64,000 nt of DNA from Aphrophora alni. Lineage: Eukaryota > Arthropoda > Insecta > Hemiptera > Aphrophoridae. The first letter of the stretch is position 1, and each line of letters starts with the position of its first letter. The stretch spans positions 115,139,362 through 115,203,361 of the forward strand of contig OY740765.1 in the NCBI GenBank assembly GCA_963513935.1, given 5' to 3'. Under the pieces are notes generated by a model. The model saw only the letters and a program-made list of their open reading frames with translations. It ran no database searches and was not told the origin of the DNA. A program made the position numbers and the translations under genes. Below, in pieces: positions 54,509-57,199 of the stretch.

Positions 54509-55899
54509 CCATTCACAAAACCCAAAATAATATTTATTGCTACATCTACAAGATTAAGATTTTGGTCAACCGAAATACCAACAGCAAGTAACAAAAATGT
54601 ATGGTTCGAGAGTAACCAAAAAGAAAAAATGAGTCTTATCCGCAATCATTGAAAATTCTATCATTAAAAAAACAAAAAAATATTCATAAATTGTTATACT
54701 TTTATTTAAAATATATTTGTATTTCAATACAAGCGAAAAAATTCTATTATATATAAATGTACACACAAATTTCATGTTAAACCTATTTTACTCTTAGGGG
54801 CTCATGATAGTGAGTACAAGCATGGCAATCCTGTGGCACCCATAGCTAAACTACACCTTTTTATCGTATAGTCTTGGGTTACACCCTCTCTTTCATCTTT
54901 CCTAACAGGTTTCTCTTAACCAACTCTTGTTCACTTCCCACCCTGACACTGTAAGAGTATTCAAGGGCTAGATATTCTTTAAGGCAATGAGGCAGAGATT
55001 TTTCACCTTTAAAGAAGGGGAAAACCCCTATATTTATTTAATATTCAGAAAGCTGTGTTAAAATTATTTGTATAAAAAATCGCAATACAAATTTATTTCT
55101 AAATTTTCTATCAATGATCATTCTTCCTTTGAGATATATTTTTGTTTTTAAGTGCTTGCATTATTCTACATAATTAATTTAATACTAGGGTGACCATTGA
55201 TTATGGACGCAAAAAACACTACTCTGCAAAATATCGGTAAACGTGAATGCAAAGTAATAAAGTGCATTTTTTTAAAGTCAATTTTTTTTTAGTTCATAAA
55301 TTCTTCAACTCTATTCAGCAGAAATAAAATAACACATTCTCTAGAACATTTTATTGCAATTAAATTTTGGGTCTTTTCACTTATACCAGAAATATTAAAT
55401 AACATTTTAAAAGTTAATTCTTAGTTTTGAGTTAAACTGTGCTTTCTTTTGCTCATTTATTATTTTTATAAATTTTTGTTGTTTTGTCACTCCCACCTGG
55501 GCTCAAGTACACTTAGTCCTTTTCCAAGTGGGTATATTTCCTTGTCAGCAGTATTATACGTTTATTTTAAATTTTAATAAACTACAGTTTTAGTATTAGT
55601 AGATTAATATAAATTTATTGTTTGCTGAAGGAAATATAAAATTAGGAATTAAGATTTATGTTTTAGTCTTTATTATTTTTATTTATCAAGCAAAGAAAAA
55701 TTATGTATTTTTTATTTCTTCTGAAAGATTATTACTTACCAATGCCATACCAATGAGGGGGTAAGTGTTTAGTACGATGATGTTGATGTTCATTTTTATA
55801 CCCATTGACGTCCGCTTGCCATAACATATCCACTCGTCTATTCATTCTGCCCACTGCCATTTCCCTTTCTGTTTTTCCACCACACTCATTATTCACATT
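299..55899 (-). CDS. Eps8: Eps8 homologue, partial multi-exon gene (10 exons)
   Basis: Actin-regulating adaptor of the Eps8 family. In known members an N-terminal PTB domain, an SH3 domain and a C-terminal effector region link receptor signalling to Rac activation, actin capping and bundling. Exons in transcript order: 55740-55899, 48950-49145, 47615-47735, 45254-45489, 35679-35847, 33801-34277, 33337-33501, 30742-30835, 1406-1492, 299-467. All introns are GT..AG on the minus strand and successive phases match (1,2,0,2,0,0,0,1,1,2), giving 1874 nt. Recognisable segments in family order are [33 protein letters not shown]3 [22 protein letters not shown] and [14 protein letters not shown]. The PTB domain and start codon are not found up to 64000, and the C-terminus lies beyond position 1. 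The introns are unusually repeat-laden. Family assignment is confident; exact acceptor of the first listed exon is less so. Confidence 0.9.
920..1330 (+). repeat. Copy of dispersed repeat family R1 (diverged)
   Basis: Contains the blocks TTGGACCCTTAGGGGCTACA and CTAAATTTTGAGCTTC, which recur in the same order near 45.6-46.0, 36.1-36.5 and 57.2-58.0 kb. Lies in an Eps8 intron. Class unknown. Confidence 0.5.
1406..1492 (-). CDS. Eps8: Eps8 exon: acidic linker before C-terminal domain
   Basis: An 87-nt exon reading (D)[15 protein letters not shown] then [13 protein letters not shown] plus one base. Acceptor TTGTTACAG, donor GTGAGT. The first codon is completed by the single base from the 30.8-kb exon across a 29-kb intron, and its last base completes a threonine codon with the next exon. 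Sequence conservation is low, as in the family's linker, so support comes from splice signals and matching phases on both sides. Confidence 0.78.
1763..1950 (+). pseudogene. LINE reverse-transcriptase C-terminal tail, remnant
   Basis: Split frames read [13 protein letters not shown] and later [12 protein letters not shown]. This is the pattern (RxGRPxxRW-D ... VVEEAKxHKG) found at the very C-terminus of many insect non-LTR retrotransposon polyproteins. Only about 60 codons remain and they contain stops and frameshifts, so it is a dead 3' fragment lying in the giant Eps8 intron. Confidence 0.6.
1950..2845. other. Intron sequence, nothing recognised
   Basis: AT-rich intron with no coding, RNA or clear repeat signature that I can identify. 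Confidence 0.5.
2846..7258 (+). repeat. Composite tandem array (satellite-like), direct orientation
   Basis: About 18 copies of a short unit of roughly 125-135 bp (marker AATCACTTTGAAATCTCAAA, then TTTACGAGAAATTGCAGTTT, then GATGCAGAATTGAAAAGAGA) alternate with a longer segment of about 450-500 bp (marker CTAACTATCCATCCTAATGA, then GGCAAAATCGTTTGAAATTT, then TGATATGCACATCATAAGCT). Together they make a higher-order unit of about 0.6-0.8 kb, repeated about six times with internal deletions (starts near 3400, 4350, 4960, 5710, 6040, 6780). Copies are diverged. Short open frames at 2997, 3450 and 5043 are just repeat sequence read through. The transposon at 7266 begins inside a copy, and an inverted block of the same repeat lies at 10.7-11.7 kb. 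Confidence 0.85.
3304..3359. repeat. (AT)n microsatellite
   Basis: A pure AT dinucleotide run of about 55 bp inserted in one satellite unit. Confidence 0.95.
7266..9504 (+). mobile_element. IS630/Tc1-like DNA transposon with long TIRs, inactive
   Basis: Long imperfect terminal inverted repeats: the left end opens CAATGGCTGTGCGAGCTA and the right end, reversed, reads CAATGGCTGGGCAAGCTA. Similarity continues for about 130 bp to the shared block CCATATTACTGCAAAGTAA. Inside is a broken transposase. The left flank is the satellite unit (GGAGAATGATCGGTGAAAAA), so it inserted into the array. No clean target-site duplication is visible: flanks are TCTTA and TCTAA, which may be a mutated TA-type or 5-bp duplication. 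Confidence 0.82.
7763..9049 (+). pseudogene. DDE transposase pseudogene (IS630/Tc1-mariner superfamily)
   Basis: Four pieces in different frames. The N-terminal part (7763-7990) reads [16 protein letters not shown] and [10 protein letters not shown], an HTH-type DNA-binding region seen in this arthropod transposase group. A second part (8289-8477) contains [18 protein letters not shown], where the family has a catalytic Asp in DETW; that residue is lost. A third (8487-8792) contains [10 protein letters not shown] with the second catalytic Asp. The last (8720-9049) has [20 protein letters not shown], keeping the NPIE glutamate. Stops, frameshifts and the lost Asp make it non-functional. Confidence 0.85.
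9505..10690. other. Intron sequence between transposon and inverted satellite block
   Basis: AT-rich, no gene found. The open frame at 10391-10645 has no recognisable motif. A short CTGCAGTACACA occurs both here (near 10659) and just left of the array (near 2784), a possible trace of shared flanking sequence. Confidence 0.4.
10690..11740 (-). repeat. Inverted block of the composite satellite
   Basis: Read on the minus strand this is the same higher-order unit as the 2.85-7.26 kb array: GATGCAGAATTGTAAAGAGA (near 11270-11290), CTAACTATCCATCCTAGTGC (near 11120), GGAACATTTTATAATTCTGA and the ACATATTTTTCTCC block. It is reversed relative to the main array, so the two flank a 3.4-kb core that contains the IS630-like element. 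Confidence 0.82.
11741..12590. other. Intron sequence, nothing firmly recognised
   Basis: AT-rich. A fragment near 11855-11940 resembles the 3' part of the dispersed SINE-like family described at 49.3 kb. Confidence 0.4.
12600..12735 (+). repeat. Direct duplication of about 70 bp
   Basis: Two copies of a unit beginning TTTCAAGGAGCT and continuing ACACTTCCTT then TGTATGTATATA, at about 12608-12665 and 12672-12732. Confidence 0.75.
12740..13920. other. Intron sequence, nothing recognised
   Basis: No coding or repeat signature that I can assign. The small open frame at 12823-13038 shows no domain. Confidence 0.4.
13925..14112 (-). pseudogene. Non-LTR retrotransposon RT fragment
   Basis: The minus strand reads [20 protein letters not shown] then [15 protein letters not shown], and after a frameshift NDIEVCNKF. 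This is the LINE RT segment W-x-L-x-[IV]-N-x-x-K-[ST]-K-x-[MV]-V-F-x-x-x-[GR]-R that lies downstream of the YxDD site. Only about 60 codons survive, with a frameshift and stop. Confidence 0.7.
14380..14700 (+). repeat. Probable LINE 3' UTR ending in (AAAT)n
   Basis: Contains an AT-rich stretch ending GATAAATAAATAAATAAAAT at about 14669-14688, a typical simple-repeat tail of an insect retroposon. No coding sequence is attached, so this is tentative. Confidence 0.4.
14775..16179. mobile_element. Mariner-like non-autonomous element, split by a Tigger MITE
   Basis: The left end reads GCTGTTCAGAAAGTAACCTT and the right end, reversed, GCCATTCGGAAAGTAATCTC, the typical mariner terminal sequence with GAAAGTAA. 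Excluding the 691-bp MITE inside, about 710 bp remain and no transposase frame is recognisable. Exact ends and the TA duplication are not certain. Confidence 0.6.
14968..15658. mobile_element. Tigger/pogo-type MITE with TA duplication
   Basis: Both ends begin TA|CAGTAGAACC (left at 14966, right reversed ending 15660), followed by repeated GGATTAACCGGCC blocks, the pogo/Tigger terminal style. TA duplications flank 691 bp. The interior is GC-richer than its surroundings and holds a tandem duplication of about 75 bp (markers GGCGGCAA and GGTATCCCATTGT, twice, around 15060-15190). The minus-strand open frames here have no known domain. Confidence 0.85.
16345..16412 (-). ncRNA. Candidate hammerhead ribozyme (Penelope-associated, small variant)
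   Basis: On the minus strand the order CTGATGA (16399-16405), hairpin GTTG..CAGC with one extra U before it, GAAA (16375-16378), then ACCGGT and T is the hammerhead core. Stem II is 4 bp (one G-U pair). Stem III would be the self-complementary ACCGGU, without a proper loop, as in the small Penelope hammerheads that are known to cleave as dimers. Stem I is weak by eye (2 bp). Cleavage would fall before GGAGACAAG. Activity is not shown. Confidence 0.45.
16598..16811 (-). pseudogene. Penelope GIY-YIG endonuclease, C-terminal half
   Basis: The minus strand reads [38 protein letters not shown] and [20 protein letters not shown]. This is the C-terminal part of the Penelope-type endonuclease (RYKQH ... 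FAKH-L-x(2)-H, then a helix with E-x-x-x-I). The N-terminal half, including GIY-YIG, is missing because the arm is 5' truncated at the foldback junction. The frame ends at a stop, near PAKRK. Confidence 0.8.
16812..17260 (+). pseudogene. Penelope RT-EN linker and GIY-YIG endonuclease fragment
   Basis: The plus strand reads [20 protein letters not shown], a stop near 16944, then [20 protein letters not shown] and [33 protein letters not shown] and AYIG are the GIY and YIG motifs, and CKSC with CKYN is the cysteine-containing Penelope variant. RxxxYxxH-type residues follow. Coding similarity stops after IKLD, where the pseudo-LTR starts, so the endonuclease lacks its C-terminal catalytic part. 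Confidence 0.85.
17326..18115. other. Intron sequence, nothing recognised
   Basis: AT-rich intron with no assignable feature. Confidence 0.4.
18118..18600 (+). repeat. Tandem duplication of about 230 bp
   Basis: Two diverged copies share TATTTTGTATCTTAGAAAAC (18153 and 18381), then GATGAAAAGTTA/GTGAAAAGTTA, CAAATTTGAG and CAATATTACA in the same order; copy two carries extra sequence. Confidence 0.75.
18601..20740. other. Intron sequence, no gene found
   Basis: AT-rich. The sequence ACAGGGTGTTTCATAAG at about 19187 resembles a transposon end, but I could not find its partner end. Confidence 0.35.
20740..20812 (+). mobile_element. Tigger/pogo-type terminal fragment
   Basis: TACAGTAGACTTGCGATCAT followed by CTGGTCC and TATATCAGGCC resembles the left end of the Tigger element at 42.1 kb (AGACCTGCGATAATCTGGTG). 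No opposite end was identified. Confidence 0.5.
21770..22640 (+). repeat. Degenerate minisatellite, unit about 45-50 bp
   Basis: Roughly 18-20 diverged copies of a unit with the pattern CTATATTACTGT, GGGGCTAGTTAATTGAG, then CCAAATC. The best copies lie near 21880-22030 and 22150-22300. No coding potential. Confidence 0.78.
22641..23640. other. Intron sequence, nothing recognised
   Basis: AT-rich intron with no assignable feature. Confidence 0.4.
23649..23857 (+). repeat. Tandem duplication of about 104 bp
   Basis: Two nearly identical copies of a unit starting TAAAATTGGCTACAAAATTG / GTTAATTAGCTACAAAATTG and ending GCAAAATATAGATAAAATGT, with few mismatches, suggesting a recent duplication. 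Confidence 0.88.
24527..24605 (+). other. tRNA-like Pol III promoter boxes (tRNA pseudogene or SINE head)
   Basis: TAGTCGAGAGG (24535-24545) fits the A box and GGTTTGAATCC (24591-24601) fits the B box with one mismatch. The spacing and the AGTGC...GCACT pairing in between resemble a type II (Ser/Leu-like) tRNA. The acceptor stem does not pair well, so a working tRNA is unlikely; a tRNA-derived SINE head is the simplest reading. Confidence 0.5.
24827..25323. mobile_element. MITE with inverted repeats of about 95 bp
   Basis: The left arm (CTGTGGGGGAAATACAGCAC, then GTATAGAAACTCTTCACTTC, then CATGTATGGCCAAAGAT) is matched reversed by the right arm (CTGTGTGGAGGATACAGTAC, then GTATAGAAACACTTCACTTC). 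No coding sequence lies between them. An AT microsatellite directly follows the right end. Confidence 0.75.
25330..25432. repeat. (AT)n microsatellite with ATGAT/ATCAT interruptions
   Basis: About 100 bp of nearly pure AT repeat, self-complementary overall. Confidence 0.95.
25433..27055. other. Intron sequence, nothing recognised
   Basis: AT-rich intron; contains a short (GT)n run near 26158-26176. No gene found. Confidence 0.4.
27062..27612. mobile_element. MITE with inverted repeats of about 190 bp (family M1)
   Basis: The left arm (TTCAAAATTGCACGGCAATA, then CTTCATATAAACATA, then TGCTCCAAAAGTGAAATGAA) is matched reversed by the right arm (TTCAAAATTGCACTGCAATA, CTCCATATAAACATA, TGCTCCAAAAGTGAAATATA). 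The arms nearly meet, so it would fold into a long hairpin. Half-copies of the same family lie at 56.65 and 47.46 kb. Confidence 0.82.
27615..28180 (+). pseudogene. LINE RNase H domain remnant
   Basis: With small indels, the plus strand reads [50 protein letters not shown]. This matches the insect LINE RNase H end (WVPGHxGIxGNExADxLAxxGA, then G-x-E-x-x-x-G). The family's GH and GN residues are altered and there are stops. It lies in sense orientation opposite to Eps8. Confidence 0.72.
28181..30741. other. Intron sequence upstream of the proline-rich exon, nothing recognised
   Basis: AT-rich. Open frames at 28820, 29276, 29760 and 30370 show no domain and no codon bias I would trust. Confidence 0.4.
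30742..30835 (-). CDS. Eps8: Eps8 exon: proline-rich segment
   Basis: A 94-nt exon reading [29 protein letters not shown] plus one base. The acceptor is TTGTCCAG and the donor GTGAAT; phase 0 in, phase 1 out. Mammalian Eps8 has a proline-rich stretch at the same place between SH3 and the C-terminal effector region; such stretches in the family bind SH3-containing partners such as Abi1, which is inference here. The exon is GC-rich compared with the intron around it and is followed by a 29-kb intron. Confidence 0.85.
31010..31066 (+). repeat. Fragment of SINE-like family S1
   Basis: GATGATGACTGAAAAG then TTTGCCTTTAAACAACAAG matches the 3' part of the S1 copy at 49.5 kb. Confidence 0.5.
31298..33020. 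mobile_element. piggyBac-like non-autonomous element with TTAA target sites
   Basis: TTAA (31294-31297) is followed by CCCTGCAACCGGCA, and the right end, reversed, is CCCTCCAACCGGCA before TTAA (33021-33024). CCC-type ends with TTAA duplications are the piggyBac signature. The 1723-bp interior is AT-rich and contains two or more diverged copies of a block of about 350 bp (markers AATTCTATGCACC/ATTCTATGCATC and CTAAATATATTCA). No transposase frame is seen. It sits in the intron just downstream of the SH3 exon. Confidence 0.85.
33337..33501 (-). CDS. Eps8: Eps8 exon: second half of SH3
   Basis: Encodes [36 protein letters not shown] and [19 protein letters not shown]. The LDD-x(3)-WWK-[VA]-RN-x(2)-G and VPN-x-I motifs are the SH3 core of Eps8; joined to the 33.8-kb exon the domain is complete at roughly 58 residues. 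The tandem tryptophan and VPN residues of the ligand groove are kept. 55 codons, phase 0 at both ends, acceptor ATTTAG, donor GTAAGA. The tail NPLYTRGY after the SH3 corresponds to the family region that follows the domain (PPYTHTIQ in mammals). Confidence 0.94.
33801..34277 (-). CDS. Eps8: Eps8 exon: disordered linker and first half of SH3
   Basis: 159 codons, phase 0 at both ends. The first two thirds are polar and tyrosine/serine/arginine-rich ([36 protein letters not shown], then a glycine run GGGGVGG), as expected for a disordered linker with possible phosphosites. The end, [19 protein letters not shown] then [19 protein letters not shown], is the N-terminal half of the SH3 domain (family pattern ELSVLKDDILE). 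The acceptor is TTTCAG and the donor is GTATGT. The intron breaks the SH3 just before the LDD-WW block. The open frame running past the donor is intron read-through and is excluded. Confidence 0.92.
34278..35060. other. Eps8 intron, nothing recognised; T-run near the end
   Basis: AT-rich intron. A run of about 30 T lies at 35009-35037. Confidence 0.5.
35075..35471 (-). repeat. SINE-like family S1, about one and a half copies up to the gap
   Basis: On the minus strand: TAGTGAGTACGGGTTTGGCA, then GGATCCACACC, GTCTTGGGTTAGAT, CAGGTCTCTCTTGACTAA, ATTAGAGTATTCGAGGGA and CCTTTAAACAAG. A second 3' part (35075-35210) follows, and the start of another (TTGGTCAAGAGAAACCTGAT) abuts the N run. The gap therefore probably holds more of the same repeat. 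Confidence 0.7.
35472..35671. other. Assembly gap (200 N)
   Basis: Exactly 200 N. It lies inside an Eps8 intron, touching the splice donor of the 35.7-kb exon on one side and repeat S1 on the other. The round number suggests a nominal or estimated gap size. Confidence 0.99.
35679..35847 (-). CDS. Eps8: Eps8 exon: start of mid-protein linker, abutting assembly gap
   Basis: Encodes [35 protein letters not shown] and [21 protein letters not shown]. The first residues align with the family segment W-x(5)-P-P-Y-x-P-x-F-x-[ND]-G. The acceptor is ATACAG at 35848-35853; the donor GTAAGTT sits at 35672-35678, immediately beside the N run, so the donor is complete but the intron beyond it is lost. 169 nt, phase 2 in and phase 0 out. 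The family's KR-x-E-x-R linker pattern is visible in [11 protein letters not shown]. Confidence 0.88.
36090..36540 (+). repeat. Copy of dispersed repeat family R1
   Basis: Shares, in order, CCAATCAAAAAATGAAAATA, CAGCAGTCAAGGTTAAT, CTTCACATTTACTAAAATTC, GGCTGATTTTGA, CTAAATTTTGAGTTATC and ATATGGTCAAAACATG with the 57.2-58.0 kb copy, and parts with 45.6-46.0 kb. Confidence 0.72.
37035..37275 (-). pseudogene. hAT-like transposase fragment
   Basis: The minus strand reads [40 protein letters not shown] and [20 protein letters not shown]. This resembles the conserved CSCH(L)xNL ... DIYYYLxKSxKRKExxxxFQ segment of hAT-type transposases and their domesticated zinc-finger relatives. It is isolated, with no upstream or downstream domains, and is followed at once by AT-rich sequence. 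Confidence 0.6.
37597..38065. mobile_element. GC-rich hAT MITE with 8-bp target duplication
   Basis: Starts CAGTGGCGGCGATAGCGGG and ends, reversed, CAGTGGCGGCGATAAGAACC. TTCCCGAA is duplicated exactly on both sides (37589-37596 and 38066-38073), the hAT signature. The outer 130 bp on each side are extremely G+C-rich in an AT-rich window, while the centre is AT-rich. No protein is encoded; the open frames here are shadows. Confidence 0.93.
38495..38730 (+). pseudogene. Mariner/Tc1-type DDE transposase fragment
   Basis: With two frameshifts, the plus strand reads [51 protein letters not shown] and GYVKQNVY. This follows the transposase pattern QQDGAPPHY..VR-FL(N/D)E-FP-RWIGRxG...WP-RSPDLTPLDFFLWG. 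The PDL catalytic Asp is replaced by Asn in SPNLT, and frames are broken, so it is dead. Confidence 0.78.
39560..39830 (-). pseudogene. Mariner transposase remnant
   Basis: The minus strand in split frames reads VTGDST and then [20 protein letters not shown], matching the mariner block GDETW ... KxxxxxxARKIMATVFWDxKG. Stops interrupt every frame. Another fragment near 41245-41300 reads [12 protein letters not shown], similar to the mariner N-terminal V-x-x-W-x-x-R-F-K-x-G motif. Confidence 0.6.
40127..41237. mobile_element. hAT element (nested), 8-bp target duplication
   Basis: Ends TAAGGATGAGACGATT (left) and, reversed, TAGAGATGAGACGATT (right), flanked by ATTTAAAT on both sides (40119-40126 and 41238-41245). 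The near-terminal sequence is rich in GATTA motifs on both sides. The 1.1-kb interior has no transposase; it includes a fragment of family S1 near 40985-41100. Confidence 0.85.
42934..43111 (+). pseudogene. Penelope endonuclease C-terminal tail (right arm)
   Basis: An open 58-codon run to a stop: [58 protein letters not shown]. The pattern [19 protein letters not shown] ... LN-Q-x-L-x-x-SPL is the C-terminus of Penelope-type proteins. The left arm carries the same coding sequence reversed at about 42766-42928. No GIY-YIG part is present. Confidence 0.78.
43224..43268 (+). ncRNA. Degenerate hammerhead-like motif (right arm)
   Basis: ATTAGC, then CCGTAGA, T, hairpin GCC-GCAA-GGC, GAAA, self-complementary ACAATTGT, A, then GCTAAT. 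ATTAGC and GCTAAT pair as stem I (6 bp) and GCC/GGC as stem II. The catalytic CUGAUGA-type strand reads CCGUAGA, with changes at positions expected to abolish activity. An identical motif lies reversed in the left arm at about 42608-42652. Confidence 0.4.
44610..44671. repeat. (TA)n microsatellite
   Basis: About 60 bp of TA repeat within the 3' part of the Tigger element. Confidence 0.95.
45254..45489 (-). CDS. Eps8: Eps8 exon: central conserved region (VHFLFTPL block)
   Basis: Encodes [58 protein letters not shown] and [16 protein letters not shown]. The blocks [21 protein letters not shown] and LW-SLG-W align in order with mammalian Eps8 residues just upstream of the mid-protein linker. 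The acceptor is TTTACAG and the donor is GTTTGT, a weaker site that is supported by phase: the split codon AG|G joins to the 35.8-kb exon as VPR-DQW. The exon is 236 nt. The methionine within it is not a start, since the reading frame runs continuously through the acceptor. Confidence 0.93.
45590..46010 (+). repeat. Copy of dispersed repeat family R1
   Basis: Shares GACAGTCAAGGTCCATTTT, CATTAAAATTTGACC, TTGTTTGGGTCCTTAGAGCT and AAGATATGGCCAAAATATG with the other R1 copies. Includes an (AT)n run at about 45789-45836. Confidence 0.65.
46020..46350 (+). repeat. Minisatellite, unit about 60-65 bp, four copies
   Basis: Four copies of a unit CTTCACAAAACTTTTCTGTA, TGATGTAATATGT, GAGAAAGTAAAAA, then TTGATCTTGAGATTTTTGTG. 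One copy is interrupted by a short S1-like piece (46185-46225). It follows directly on R1, whose 3' end carries the same GAAAGTAAAA motif, so it may be an expansion of that end. Confidence 0.75.
46495..47103 (+). mobile_element. Tigger element, 3' part with terminal repeat
   Basis: Broken frames read [34 protein letters not shown] and [18 protein letters not shown], the acidic C-terminal tail of Tigger/jerky-type transposases that ends near ITDFF. The end TCGAATAATCGAGACTCTAC-TGTA is the Tigger terminal repeat with TA. The 5' half is absent. Confidence 0.78.
47420..47505 (-). repeat. Fragment of MITE family M1
   Basis: ATATTGCCATGCAATTTTGA with AAACACCAAGTA matches, reversed, the end of the 27.1-kb MITE (TTCAAAATTGCACGGCAATA). 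Confidence 0.6.
47615..47735 (-). CDS. Eps8: Eps8 exon: basic stretch and central motif
   Basis: Encodes [19 protein letters not shown] followed by [21 protein letters not shown]. The order of a lysine-rich tract, G-[ED]-G-[VL]-L-T-[LM]-R-A-K-P-P-P and FQKFK-FNLL is diagnostic of the Eps8 family. The acceptor is TTTTCAG and the donor is GTAAGT. The exon is 121 nt, contributes one base to the split arginine codon at its 5' end and ends exactly on a codon. It is the best single family marker in the window together with the next exon. Confidence 0.93.
47736..48949. other. Eps8 intron, nothing recognised
   Basis: AT-rich intron with no assignable feature. Confidence 0.5.
48950..49145 (-). CDS. 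Eps8: Eps8 exon: start of central helical region
   Basis: Encodes [19 protein letters not shown] followed by [19 protein letters not shown] and [18 protein letters not shown]. The part from ERDVSTLN onward matches the Eps8 central region in which a predicted helix (DRDVQILNHILDDIEFF in mammals) follows the linker. The acceptor is TTACAG and the donor is GTATGT; the exon is 196 nt, entering with two bases of a codon and leaving in phase 2. The 5' part is serine/threonine-rich, typical of a disordered linker. Its last codon is completed by the first base of the 47.6-kb exon, continuing the basic stretch [11 protein letters not shown]. Confidence 0.9.
49300..49550 (+). repeat. SINE-like family S1, plus-strand copy
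   Basis: AGCTGGATCTACATCC, TCATCTTTCCTATCAGATCT, CTCTTGACAAAGTCTTGTTG, CCAACCCTGACACTATTAAA, GTATTCGAGAGCTAGG, (GAT)n and CCTTTAAACAACAAGAAAA occur in this order; the same series is found at 49.86, 54.8, 35.1-35.47 (reversed) and 58.5 kb (reversed). A GAT trinucleotide run lies at 49473-49500. Confidence 0.72.
49862..50030 (+). repeat. SINE-like family S1, second plus-strand copy
   Basis: CTGGATCTACACC, TTTTGGGTTAGATCACTCTC, CCTCTCTTGACCAAC, GATGCTATTAAGAGTATTCG and GGTGATGATGAAAGAG match the 49.3-kb copy in order. Confidence 0.7.
50390..50572 (+). repeat. Probable LINE/SINE 3' end with (AATC)n tail
   Basis: A segment of moderate GC ends in AAAATCAATCAATCAATCAA, a simple-repeat tail typical of insect retroposons. 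No coding part is recognised. Confidence 0.45.
50573..52435. other. Eps8 intron, nothing recognised
   Basis: AT-rich intron. A block near 51145-51180 resembles a small piece of R1 but is too short to assign. Confidence 0.4.
52400..52565 (-). repeat. Reversed 3' part of family R1
   Basis: On the minus strand, GACTCCAAAACAGAT, AAAAAACTCTACATCA and TTTTTTGATCTATCATATAA match the 57.88-57.97 kb end of the R1 copy. Confidence 0.62.
52630..54130 (-). repeat. Three diverged blocks related to the interior of the 31.3-kb piggyBac-like element
   Basis: Blocks at about 52637-52930, 53572-53912 and 53932-54125 share AGTATGTCAGGAATCAAAAA, CACATAACCGAAGC and CTCAGATAGGTGCATAGAAT. Reversed, the last corresponds to ATTCTATGCACCTTTCTG inside the 31.3-33.0 kb element. 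No TTAA-bounded ends were found here. Confidence 0.65.
54474..54508. repeat. (CA)n microsatellite
   Basis: About 35 bp of CA repeat. Confidence 0.95.
54790..55030 (+). repeat. SINE-like family S1, near full length
   Basis: This copy shows the fullest 5' part: AGGGGCTCATGATAGTGAGT, ACAAGCATGGCAATCCTG, then CTAAACTACACC, TAGTCTTGGGTTACACC, CTTTCATCTTTCCTAACAGG, CCACCCTGACACTG, GAGTATTCAAGGGCTAG and CACCTTTAAAGAAGG. Confidence 0.72.
55031..55735. other. Eps8 intron, nothing recognised
   Basis: AT-rich intron with no assignable feature. Confidence 0.45.
55740..55899 (-). CDS. Eps8: Eps8 exon: linker between PTB and central region (putative)
   Basis: The open reading frame on the minus strand reads [17 protein letters not shown], then [19 protein letters not shown], and ends HWYGI plus one base. 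The donor is a strong GTAAGT. The acceptor chosen is CTAATTAG at 55900-55907. The exon ends in phase 1 and the next exon opens with two bases, so the join makes a glutamate codon. In mammalian Eps8 the matching place carries an arginine/tryptophan-containing linker after the PTB domain; the resemblance is weak, so support rests mainly on splice signals, phase and the charged composition amid AT-rich intron. The PTB exons should lie upstream, beyond 55.9 kb, and were not found in the window. Confidence 0.65.
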
Positions 55900-56295
55900 C
55901 TAATTAGTTTATTTTTGTGTATTTAGATATACACAAGAATAATATTAGAACTTGAAATTTTCAAACTAATATAAAAACATTTTAATTTCTGTTTATGAAC
56001 ACTTCTCGAAAATATTTTCCTCTTTAAAAAATCTGTTATAATAAAAACACAATATACAATGCATAAGTGATACAGTTAATGCAAGCTAGCAGGAAACTGG
56101 CTACAGTAGAATGTCTAGGCATTTAGCATCATAAGAGAATGAGGTCAGCCTTGCATAGTGAAAGTATTGTAAGAAAATACTCTCTCCCTCTCTCTTATAC
56201 ACACAGAGTAATTGCTTAATGCTTTGTATTACTTCACTGTTTAACAAACCAACACCACAGTCAAGGAAAGAAGCATTAAAAATCATTTCAATTTG

Positions 56296-56298
<3 letters not shown>

Positions 56299-56369
<71 letters not shown>

Positions 56370-56384
56370 GTGAGTGAGAGAGGA
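56299..56384. repeat. (AG)n microsatellite
   Basis: About 68 bp of GA repeat followed by GAGT variants. The serine-leucine open frame across it on the minus strand is not a gene. Confidence 0.95.
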
Positions 56385-56647
56385 TTGTATGGGTGGGTAG
56401 GGGGAGGCAGAATATAAAAAAGCACCTGATTAATTAAGCAGTGGGAAATGGAGCTTTCATAATGAAATTCCACTAGAATGTAGTAAAAGTAAAAGCTCAG
56501 GTGATTCATTAGTTATTCAAAATGGTGGATTTCAATGAAAGATGTACTATTCTAGAGCAGTCATGATTTACATTGTATATATTGTGACCAAGCAAATTGT
56601 GCCATAAGCTGGACTTGTAAGAAGATTTTTTTTTTCAAGATTAATAT

Positions 56648-56822
56648 ACAAGATGATTTTAATTGCATGGCAATACTTCAGAAACTGACTCTTGGGGTAA
56701 AAACTTCGTATATGTCCGAAAACATTTCTTTTTCGAGTTACAACTAGCGAAATATTTCACCCCTCATTTCTGCTCCAAAAGTGAATTGAAATTATACTGT
56801 AATTGTTGGGACCCAAATTAAA
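56648..56822 (+). repeat. Half-copy of MITE family M1
   Basis: TTGCATGGCAATACTTC, GACTCTTGGGGTAAAA, GTTACAACTAGCGAAATATT, CTGCTCCAAAAGTGAATTGA and TTGTTGGGACCCAAATTA match one arm of the 27.1-kb MITE in order. Confidence 0.75.
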
Positions 56823-57199
56823 GAACAAATTTTGTGAGTTTATGTTATCTGTAAAATATAATAACATAAATCCCAGATCTGTAATTTCTCCAGTAATTTC
56901 CTGGTGTAAAATTCTCAAAATTTGAGTTGATAAAAATTGATTTTCAGTAACTTGAAATTTCCTTTTCTATTGACTTTATTTACATAAATTTTCTATAATT
57001 TGTGTACAAAAATCATAAGTATTTATCCACCATTTAATAAAGCTATTTTTTGCTGAATCTAAAAATGTGTTTTTCAACTACAATTTTTTGTGTTTTACAC
57101 CAGTCTTTTTTCATGAGATACTGTTTTCTCTGTTATGGTGATTTACCATCCTCAAGTATAGAATTTAGCGAATAACAAATAAGTAGTGCACAAACTTTC

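Noticed and set aside
54373..54652. Open frames containing CVCVCV or THTHTH runs
   Set aside because: Read-through of the CA microsatellite.
56288..56509. Serine-leucine-rich open frame
   Set aside because: Read-through of the AG microsatellite.
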